This document shows, one piece after another, positions 13,650 to 18,918 of a stretch of 18,918 bases of DNA (position 1 is its first letter; each line of letters begins with the position of its first letter). The notes under the pieces are model-generated. The model had not been told where the DNA came from and did not search any database. It worked only from the letters and a program-made list of their open reading frames with translations. The position numbers were made by a program, and so were the translations under genes. This stretch comes from CAZXNF01 sp050741255 (GTDB lineage Bacteria; Pseudomonadota; Gammaproteobacteria; Burkholderiales; SG8-41): the NCBI GenBank assembly GCA_050741255.1, contig JBOIEQ010000081.1, forward strand, positions 1 through 18,918. Direction: 5' to 3'.

Positions 13650-14992
13650 CCTCGCGTCCGGACGCGGCGGGCCTGGTCGAACGCGTGCAGGCGTTGCTGG
13701 CGAAGCGGCGCGCGCGCGACGCGGAAGCCCTGTGCCGGCAGTCGATCGACACCGGGGAGGCACTGGCAGAGGCCTGGCTGGCGCTGGGACTGGTGTTTAC
13801 CAGCGAGCGCCGTTTCGACTTGGCGGCCGACGCCTATCGGCGTTCGCTGGCTGCGACGGTCAGTCCGTGGGCCTGCCTGTACCTGGCGCTATCCCTGCAT
13901 GAACTGGGCGAGACCGATGCGGCGATCCACGAAGCCGGGCAGGCGGTGGCCATGGCGCCGGACCTCGCCGACGCGCACGGCACGCTCGCCACGGTGCTGC
14001 ACGGCGTCGGACGCAGCCGCGAGGCGCTTGCCAGTACCGAGCAGGCGCTGCGGCTCGCCCCGGATTCGCATGTGATCGTCGCGCGGCTGGCTGCAATCCG
14101 GGCGGAACTGGGTCTGTTCGACGAAGCCGAGGCGGCGTACCGGCAGGCCGAGGCGCTGGCGCCGGCGTTCCGGCATTTCGGCCTGATCGGCTTCAGTCGC
14201 GGCTTGTGGGACGACATCGTGGCGGCCGGGGCCGCGGAGGTTCCGGCCCCGGCGGTGGTGCGCGAATCCGCCGCCGCGCCGGCGTGCCCGCGCGTGGCGC
14301 TGGCGAGTTGCGACGGGCGCTACTTCACGAAGTACGCGGGGAGTTTCCTGAACTCGTTCGCGGCCAACGCGGCCGACACCCTGCTGCACCTGCACGTCTT
14401 CGATCCCGGGCCGGATTTCCCGGCGGAACTCGATGCGCTGATTGAGCGCACGGGTGTTACGCATTTTCGTATCAGCGCCGAACGGGCGCCCGTGGATCAT
14501 GGCGATACGAAAGCGCTGCGCACGTACTACAGCTGCGGGCGTTTTCTGATTCTCCCGCAACTGCTCGAGCAGTACCAGCGGCCTATCGTGAGTCTCGACA
14601 TCGATGCGACGCTGACGGGCAGTCTCGAGCCCTTGGTCGGTAGCGCATTTGACGTTGCCCTGCTGTTGCGCAAGCCGCTGGATGCGCCCTGGCTTGACGT
14701 TCTCGCGGGCGTGGCGGTTGCGACGCCATCCCCGTCATCACGGGAATTCTGGAGCGCAGTGCGAGGTTATCTCCTGCACTTCATGGGGCGCGGCGCCATG
14801 CACTGGCATCTCGATCAGGTGGCGCTGTACTGCGTGCTGAAGATGGCGGCGCGCTTCGGGCGTCCGCCGACGGTGCAATGGCTCAATTTGGGCGCGCTGG
14901 ACATGTTCTGGCACGTTGGCCACAGCCACGATTACCGGATGGCCGACGAGCGGTATAAACGTTACGCACTGCCTGGCGCGTCGGCGGACTGA
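13646..14992 (+). CDS. TPR protein with GT-A glycosyltransferase-like C-terminal half, embedded in ABC exporter operon
   Basis: This 448-residue two-part protein has no signal peptide and no membrane segment, so it is probably cytoplasmic. Residues about 5-176 form roughly four tetratricopeptide repeats (for example AEAWLALGLVFTSERRFDLA and AHGTLATVLHGVGRSREAL), which bind protein partners. Residues about 215-440 look like a nucleotide-sugar transferase of GT-A fold. The opening strand is VALASCDGRYF. A DxD-like motif SLDID (316-320) sits at the end of a hydrophobic strand, where GT8-like enzymes bind metal and sugar nucleotide, and HWHLDQVAL (386-394) recalls the conserved acceptor-side DQ segment. 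I could not assign a known glycosyltransferase family. The start overlaps the ATPase stop and the next gene begins 9 bp downstream, so it is part of the transporter operon. TPRs are fairly sure; the transferase is a structural guess. Confidence 0.7.
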   Translation: MTSRPDAAGLVERVQALLAKRRARDAEALCRQSIDTGEALAEAWLALGLVFTSERRFDLAADAYRRSLAATVSPWACLYLALSLHELGETDAAIHEAGQAVAMAPDLADAHGTLATVLHGVGRSREALASTEQALRLAPDSHVIVARLAAIRAELGLFDEAEAAYRQAEALAPAFRHFGLIGFSRGLWDDIVAAGAAEVPAPAVVRESAAAPACPRVALASCDGRYFTKYAGSFLNSFAANAADTLLHLHVFDPGPDFPAELDALIERTGVTHFRISAERAPVDHGDTKALRTYYSCGRFLILPQLLEQYQRPIVSLDIDATLTGSLEPLVGSAFDVALLLRKPLDAPWLDVLAGVAVATPSPSSREFWSAVRGYLLHFMGRGAMHWHLDQVALYCVLKMAARFGRPPTVQWLNLGALDMFWHVGHSHDYRMADERYKRYALPGASAD

Positions 14993-15001
14993 CGCCCCGG
15001 C

Positions 15002-16156
15002 ATGGCGACCCTCCTGCTCATCCTGCGCAACGCGCTGCGCCACAAGTTGCGCACCGGCCTGACGCTGCTCGGGCTGGTGGTTGCGGTTCTCGCGTTCGGC
15101 CTGCTGCAGACGGTGGTGGACGCCTGGTACGCCGGCGCGGAAGGCGCCGCACCGGACCGGCTGATCACGCGCAATTCGGTCTCGCTCGCGTTTCCCTTGC
15201 CCGTGCACTACCGCGAAAAAATCCGTTCCGTGCAAGGTGTGCGGGCCGTCTCCGGCGCCAACTGGTTCGATGGCATTTACCAGGACCCCAAGAATTTTTT
15301 CCCGCAGTTCGCGATCGAACCGGCGTACCTGGCCATGTATCCGGATTACCGGATCAAGGACGACGAGCTGCAGGCTTTCCTGCGCGACCGCAAGGGCGCC
15401 ATCGTCGGCCGCAAACTTGCGGAAACCTACGGCTTCAAGGTCGGCGATACGGTGCCGCTCCGCGGCAAGATTTACCCGGGCAACTGGGAATTCACCGTGC
15501 GTGGCATCTACGACGGGGCGGAAGCCAAGACGGACACCTCACAGTTTTTCTTTCACTGGGACTATCTGAATGAAACCCTCAAGAAGCGGTTTCCCAACCG
15601 GGCCAACCAGTTCGGCATCTTCGTTGTGCAGATCAGGAACGCGGATGACGCGGCAGCCGTGAGCGTTGCGATCGACAGCCTGTTCAGGAACTCGACGGCC
15701 GAGACGCTCACCGAGACCGAGAAGGCGTTCCAGATCGGCTTCGTCAAGCAGACGGAAGCGCTCCTGATCGCGGTGCGCATCGTGTCCTACGTGGTGATCG
15801 TGATCATTCTCGCGGTGATGGCCAACACCATGGCGATGACCGCGCGTGAGCGCATGGGGGAGTACGCGACGTTGAAAGCGCTCGGCTTCGGACCGGGATT
15901 CGTGGCGGCGCTGATTTACGGTGAATCGCTCGCCATCGCTCTTGCCGGTGCGGCCATCGGGATCGCACTGACCTTTCCGGTCGGTCATTGGTTCGGCGCC
16001 ATGATGGGAACGCTGTTCCCGGTATTCGAGGTCGGCCAGCTGACCGTCCTGATGCAGGCCGCCTGTGCGATTGCAGTGGGCCTGATTGCGGCCCTGGTGC
16101 CGGCACGGCGTGCGGCGACGGTGAATATCGTTGATGGTCTCAGGGCGATCGGCTGA
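15002..16156 (+). CDS. FtsX/MacB-type ABC permease, first of two
   Basis: This 384-residue inner-membrane permease has the MacB/LolC architecture. There is one membrane helix near the N-terminus (about 18-38), a large periplasmic domain (about 40-250), then three helices (about 255-277, 300-325 and 346-368). The cytoplasmic coupling segment RERMGEYATLKALGF (282-296) between helices 2 and 3 is the FtsX-domain hallmark. The C-terminus is VPARRAATVNIVDGLRAIG. It starts 9 bp after the TPR/transferase gene and probably pairs with the second permease as a heterodimer on the ATPase. Confidence 0.93.
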   Translation: MATLLLILRNALRHKLRTGLTLLGLVVAVLAFGLLQTVVDAWYAGAEGAAPDRLITRNSVSLAFPLPVHYREKIRSVQGVRAVSGANWFDGIYQDPKNFFPQFAIEPAYLAMYPDYRIKDDELQAFLRDRKGAIVGRKLAETYGFKVGDTVPLRGKIYPGNWEFTVRGIYDGAEAKTDTSQFFFHWDYLNETLKKRFPNRANQFGIFVVQIRNADDAAAVSVAIDSLFRNSTAETLTETEKAFQIGFVKQTEALLIAVRIVSYVVIVIILAVMANTMAMTARERMGEYATLKALGFGPGFVAALIYGESLAIALAGAAIGIALTFPVGHWFGAMMGTLFPVFEVGQLTVLMQAACAIAVGLIAALVPARRAATVNIVDGLRAIG

Positions 16157-16186
16157 GCGGGCACGCGCAACGATCACGGCCTGCAT

Positions 16187-17353
16187 ATGGCAATCCCCCT
16201 TCGCTACACCGTTCGCAACCTGTGGGCGCGCAAGCTGACGACGCTGCTGACCGCCGGCGGCATGGCGCTGGTCGTTTTTGTGTTTGCCGCCGTGCAGATG
16301 CTGGATGCGGGGCTGCATGCAACGCTCGTTGCGACCGGCCAGTACGACAATATCGTCGTGACGCGCCGTTCCGCCGGTACGGAGGTGCAAAGCGGCGTGG
16401 ACCGCGTGCAGGCCGCCATCGTTGAAACCCAGCCCGAGATCGCACTTGATGGCGATGGCGTCCGGCTGGCCTCCAAGGAAGTCGTTGTGCTGATTACATT
16501 GCCCAAGCGAGGCAGCGGCGCGGCGACCAATATCGTGACGCGCGGTGTGGGTGCACCGGGACTGCGGCTGCGTCCACAGGTGCGGCTGATGGAAGGAAGG
16601 ATGTTTGCCCCCGGGAGCACCGAAATCGTGGTGGGGCGCAGCATTGCCGCGCGGTTTGAAGGCGCTGCCATTGGCGACAGTTTGCGCTTCGGGGGGCGCG
16701 ACTGGCGTGTCGTCGGCGTGTTTGACGGCGGTGGTTCGGGATTCGATTCCGAGCTGTGGGGCGATGCCGAACAGCTGCAGCAGTCGTTCCGCCGCCAGGC
16801 CTGGTCTTCGGTCATCGCGCGGCTCGCGGATGCGGGTCAATTCGAGGCGATCAAGGCGCGACTCGAATCCGATCCGCGCATGACCATCGACGTCAAGCGC
16901 GAGCGTCAGTTCTACGCGGAACAATCCGAGCAGATGTCCAATTTCATCACTTATCTCGGATTGACCCTGTCGGTCATCTTCTCGATCGGCGCGACCATCG
17001 GCGCCATGATCACCATGTACGCGGCGGTGGCCAACCGCACCGGCGAGATCGGCACGCTGCGCGCGCTCGGCTTCCGCCGCATCAACGTGCTGATTGCCTT
17101 TCTCGTCGAGGCCCTGCTGCTCGGCATGGTCGGCGGGGTGGTGGGGCTGGTGCTGGCCTCGTTCATGCAGTTCCTAGAGATATCGACGCTCAACTGGCAG
17201 TCGTTCTCGGAACTCGCGTTCCGATTCACCCTCACGCCTGAAATCATCTTGAAGACGCTCGTCTTCGCGGTGTTCATGGGATTCGCCGGCGGGTTCCTGC
17301 CGGCCCTGCGCGCATCGAGGTTAAAAATCGTCGACGCGTTGCGGGCCGCCTAG
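16187..17353 (+). CDS. FtsX/MacB-type ABC permease, second of two
   Basis: This 388-residue permease shares the topology of the gene upstream but has a different periplasmic domain. The first helix is at about 18-38 and the periplasmic domain spans about 40-260, including GRMFAPGSTEIVVGRS (a MacB-core-like segment). Three C-terminal helices follow, with the coupling segment NRTGEIGTLRALGF and a C-terminus RASRLKIVDALRAA. It starts 30 bp after the first permease and ends the operon. A near copy of its last 42 coding bases, with synonymous changes only, lies just downstream. The MacB-like family is secure; transported substrate unknown. Confidence 0.93.
   Translation: MAIPLRYTVRNLWARKLTTLLTAGGMALVVFVFAAVQMLDAGLHATLVATGQYDNIVVTRRSAGTEVQSGVDRVQAAIVETQPEIALDGDGVRLASKEVVVLITLPKRGSGAATNIVTRGVGAPGLRLRPQVRLMEGRMFAPGSTEIVVGRSIAARFEGAAIGDSLRFGGRDWRVVGVFDGGGSGFDSELWGDAEQLQQSFRRQAWSSVIARLADAGQFEAIKARLESDPRMTIDVKRERQFYAEQSEQMSNFITYLGLTLSVIFSIGATIGAMITMYAAVANRTGEIGTLRALGFRRINVLIAFLVEALLLGMVGGVVGLVLASFMQFLEISTLNWQSFSELAFRFTLTPEIILKTLVFAVFMGFAGGFLPALRASRLKIVDALRAA
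17309..17350 (+). repeat. Copy 1 of a 42-bp imperfect direct repeat (permease 3' end)
   Basis: These are the last 14 sense codons of the second permease (RASRLKIVDALRAA). They recur 89 bp downstream with 36 of 42 bases identical, counted by eye. Confidence 0.9.
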
Positions 17354-17397
17354 TGCCTGACAACACCGGTGTCCGGTAGCGCAGGCGCGCTCGTCAT

Positions 17398-17439
17398 CGC
17401 GCATCGCGGCTTAAAATCGTGGACGCGTTGCGCGCCGCA
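17398..17439 (+). pseudogene. Relic of a paralogous permease C-terminus (copy 2 of the 42-bp repeat)
   Basis: Read in frame, this non-coding stretch between the two convergent genes translates to the same 14 residues as the end of the second permease, followed by Glu. The six mismatches fall in five codons (Arg AGG/CGG, Leu TTA/CTT, Val GTC/GTG, Arg CGG/CGC, Ala GCC/GCA) and all are synonymous. This is what the end of a once-functional paralogous permease gene would look like after the rest was deleted. Little similarity extends upstream of 17398, and the NUDIX gene stop lies six bases beyond 17439. The repeat is directly visible; the history is inference. Confidence 0.65.
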
Positions 17440-17445
17440 GAGGCT

Positions 17446-17985
17446 TTACCGCGCGGCGGGTTCTATCGTTCCCATGTGGAACGGATAGTCTCCGTTGCGC
17501 CGGTCGACGTAGTAACGCTTCAGCGTATGGCGCACGGTCGCGAACGCGATCTGGTCCCAGGGGATGTCAGCTTCATCGAACAACCGGACTTCGAGCGTCT
17601 CGCTGCCCGCGGAGAAATCGAGATCGTGCAACCGCGCCCGGAACAGCAGATAGACCTGGTTGATGTGCGGAATGTTGTAGAGGGCGTACAGGTTGATGAT
17701 GTCGACCCGCGCGTTCGCCTCCTCGAGGGTCTCCCGCTTCGCGCCGTCGAAGGTGGTCTCGCCGTTCTCCATGAAGCCGGCGGGCACGGTCCACAGGCCG
17801 TGCCGCGGCTCGATCGCGCGGCGGCACAGCAGGATGCGGTGCTCCCATTCCGGGATGCAGCCGACCACCATTTTGGGATTCTGATAGTGGATCGTGCCGC
17901 AGCCGGGGCAGACGTGACGGGGCAGGCTGTCGCCGTCGGGCACGCGTCGTTCGACGCGCGTGCCGCAGTCGCTGCAGAAATTCAT
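17446..17985 (-). CDS. NUDIX hydrolase with N-terminal zinc ribbon
   Basis: This 179-residue NUDIX-fold pyrophosphohydrolase would cleave a nucleoside diphosphate linked to another moiety (NADH, ADP-ribose or similar). An N-terminal zinc ribbon has C4/C7 and C26/C29. The Nudix box runs from G70: G-x5-E76-x7-R84-E85-x2-E88-E89, so the metal-binding glutamates are intact, but the late Gly of the consensus is N91. The SQPWPFPxS motif that identifies NudC NADH pyrophosphatases is absent, so a NudC label is not supported. It stands alone, convergent with the exporter operon. A possible -10 box lies about 40 bp upstream of the ATG. Substrate unknown. Confidence 0.9.
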   Translation of the reverse strand: MNFCSDCGTRVERRVPDGDSLPRHVCPGCGTIHYQNPKMVVGCIPEWEHRILLCRRAIEPRHGLWTVPAGFMENGETTFDGAKRETLEEANARVDIINLYALYNIPHINQVYLLFRARLHDLDFSAGSETLEVRLFDEADIPWDQIAFATVRHTLKRYYVDRRNGDYPFHMGTIEPAAR

Positions 17986-18023
17986 GGGTAAAGCCGCCGG
18001 GCGGGGAGTTGCAAAGAGGCGTC

Positions 18024-18053
18024 ACTATAATCGCGGCGCCGTAGCGCGGGGAA
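18024..18053 (-). promoter_or_regulatory. Possible promoter of the NUDIX gene
   Basis: On the minus strand TATAGT (18029-18024) is preceded at 18 bp by a poor -35 match, TTCCCC. It would give a leader of about 30 bases before the ATG at 17985. The same bases read TATAAT on the plus strand (18026-18031), but no -35 or near gene supports that direction. Confidence 0.35.
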
Positions 18054-18125
18054 CCGGTCCGGCGATGGCCGGGGGCTGCTTGGCGCTTTCCTGCGCAGTC
18101 GGGCGCCTGTGCGCACCGTGACATA

Positions 18126-18139
18126 TGCCATGCATGGCA
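18126..18139. promoter_or_regulatory. Perfect 14-bp palindrome, possible operator
   Basis: TGCCATGCATGGCA is its own reverse complement with no spacer. It overlaps the place where the -35 element belonging to the TATGAT box (18156-18161) should be. That fits a dimeric regulator site for the downstream gene. The regulator is unknown. Confidence 0.45.
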
Positions 18140-18191
18140 GTGGGTAGGAGCATGCTATGATAAATGCATCAATGGGTTAGACGCGATAGTT

Positions 18192-18239
18192 GGTTTTAAG
18201 TCCGGTTTTAAGTCCGGTTTTAAATCCGAGTTCAATCCC
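18192..18239. repeat. 12-bp tandem repeat, three good units and a degenerate fourth
   Basis: GGTTTTAAGTCC is at 18192-18203 and identically at 18204-18215. GGTTTTAAATCC follows at 18216-18227, one base different, then the degenerate GAGTTCAATCCC at 18228-18239. A related GGCTTAATCCC follows. The array lies about 110 bp upstream of the gene at 18349, probably in its leader if the -10 box at 18156 is used. Confidence 0.85.
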
Positions 18240-18348
18240 GGGGGCTTAATCCCGGTTACCCGGAGTGAGAAACAGGGATACAGGGCGTGCGGGTGGCGGA
18301 GGTTGCAGCCCGCCGGGCGCAACAGATGCCAAACGAAAGGGGAGAGTG

Positions 18349-18918
18349 ATGAATGAACGCGTAAAGATGATCGTGGCCGGTGTGGTGGGGCTCGTGGTCG
18401 GCGGCGGCGCCGGCGGGTTCTGGGGGATGATGCAGGTCGACGAGAAACAGCAGCAGCTCGTGGGCGTCATGAGCGAAAAGGACGCGGCGCAGGCTGCCGT
18501 CGCCAAGCTGAAGCGCGACGTGGAAGACGCGCCCAGGCGCTGGGGCAAGGATCTCGGCCGGTTGGTGATGGCGGCGGTTCCGGATGCGGCGGCACCCGCG
18601 GCAGCAGCACCGGCAGCACCAGCAGCCGGCCAGCCCGCGCCGGCACCCGCTGCGGCTCCGGCGGCTGACGATCCCGCGCGGACGCTGGACGCGGCGCGTG
18701 CGGTACTGGCCCAGCGCGACACCTTCCGTTCCTCGCTCGAAGGCGTGCGTGCGCAACTCGGTGGCGATATGGACGCGCTGGCGATCGAGTTGGGCAACGC
18801 AACCCCGGACATGGACAAGATCCGGGCCTTGCTCGGCAACCTCAAGGCGAACTGGACGGGCACGGAGAAGGAACTCGAAAACGTGACCCGCAGGTTGTTC
18901 GCGGACATGGGCCTGGGC
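18349..18918 (+). CDS. Membrane-anchored protein with Ala/Pro linker, unknown function (3' end outside window)
   Basis: A 190-codon open frame runs off the window. The N-terminus MNERVKM is followed by a Gly/Val-rich membrane segment (about 8-28), which suggests a single anchor with the rest in the periplasm; an uncleaved signal anchor fits better than a cleaved peptide. Next are a charged, helix-prone segment (about 29-70, possible coiled coil), an Ala/Pro linker (about 79-106) and a second helical region containing TLDAARAVLAQRD and MDKIRALLGNLKANW. A strong AAGGGGAG ribosome binding site precedes the ATG. I do not recognise the family. The low-complexity linker gives a spurious long open frame on the opposite strand. 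It could be an envelope or cell-structure factor, but nothing visible proves that. Confidence 0.75.
   Translation, partial: MNERVKMIVAGVVGLVVGGGAGGFWGMMQVDEKQQQLVGVMSEKDAAQAAVAKLKRDVEDAPRRWGKDLGRLVMAAVPDAAAPAAAAPAAPAAGQPAPAPAAAPAADDPARTLDAARAVLAQRDTFRSSLEGVRAQLGGDMDALAIELGNATPDMDKIRALLGNLKANWTGTEKELENVTRRLFADMGLG

Larger units (their letters stand above)
17986..18348. other. 363-bp intergenic region between divergent genes
   Basis: No gene is evident here. The section from about 18120 to 18240 is visibly richer in A and T than its surroundings. It holds a probable NUDIX promoter, a perfect 14-bp palindrome, a TATGAT -10-like box (18156-18161) without a good -35, a 12-bp tandem repeat, and the AAGGGGAG ribosome binding site (about 18338-18345) of the gene at 18349. 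I saw no RNA gene that I can support. Confidence 0.6.

Noticed and set aside
15539..16924. 461-codon minus-strand open frame
   Set aside because: It is antisense to both permeases. The sense frames have intact FtsX-type features, and the antisense product is His/Arg-rich without recognisable domains.
18192..18239. CRISPR array or plasmid iterons
   Set aside because: Units are directly abutted with no spacers, and no cas, rep or partition gene is present.
18246..18908. 220-codon minus-strand open frame
   Set aside because: It comes from the Ala/Pro low-complexity linker of the plus-strand gene, which has the better ribosome binding site and coherent domain layout.

Overview
This is GC-rich, gene-dense proteobacterial DNA. 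The gene families point to a heterotrophic betaproteobacterium, perhaps Rhodocyclales or Burkholderiales. They include a tetracysteine type II secretion/type IV pilus ATPase, an Amt channel, glutaryl-CoA dehydrogenase, acyl-CoA carboxylase carboxyltransferases and a NitT/TauT-type binding protein. The taxonomic placement is inference. I recognised no rRNA, tRNA, CRISPR array, insertion sequence or prophage gene.

Left end (1-3245): a GspE/PilB-type ATPase on the minus strand is cut by the window edge only at its extreme C-terminus. It is divergent from an Amt ammonium channel gene on the plus strand. A strong sigma70-like promoter sits so close to the ATPase start codon that its mRNA would be leaderless or nearly so.

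Centre (3262-11545): seven minus-strand genes, closely spaced, look like one acyl-CoA catabolic operon. In transcription order they encode glutaryl-CoA dehydrogenase (GcdH), an exported alpha/beta hydrolase, an atypical isocitrate lyase/PEP mutase superfamily protein, two dissimilar biotin-dependent carboxyltransferases, an orphan periplasmic binding protein and a two-hotdog (FAS1-like/HTD2) acyl-CoA hydratase. Only the GcdH reaction can be named confidently (glutaryl-CoA to crotonyl-CoA plus CO2). No biotin carboxylase, biotin carrier, CoA ligase/transferase or ABC permease lies in the window, so the full pathway and its substrate are unknown.

Right centre (11711-17353): a plus-strand operon, divergent from gcdH, encodes a MacA/HlyD-type adaptor, a MacB/LolD-type ATPase, a TPR protein with a probable GT-A glycosyltransferase-like C-terminal half, and two different FtsX/MacB-type permeases. 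The TPR/GT gene overlaps the ATPase stop codon, so it is a built-in member of the transporter operon. Just downstream is a 42-bp second copy of the last permease's 3' end. It differs at six positions, all synonymous, and looks like a relic of a paralogous permease.

Right end (17446-18918): a zinc-ribbon NUDIX hydrolase on the minus strand, then a relatively AT-rich 363-bp intergenic region with a perfect 14-bp palindrome, a possible -10 box and a 12-bp tandem repeat. Last is the start of a membrane-anchored Ala/Pro-linker protein that runs off the window.
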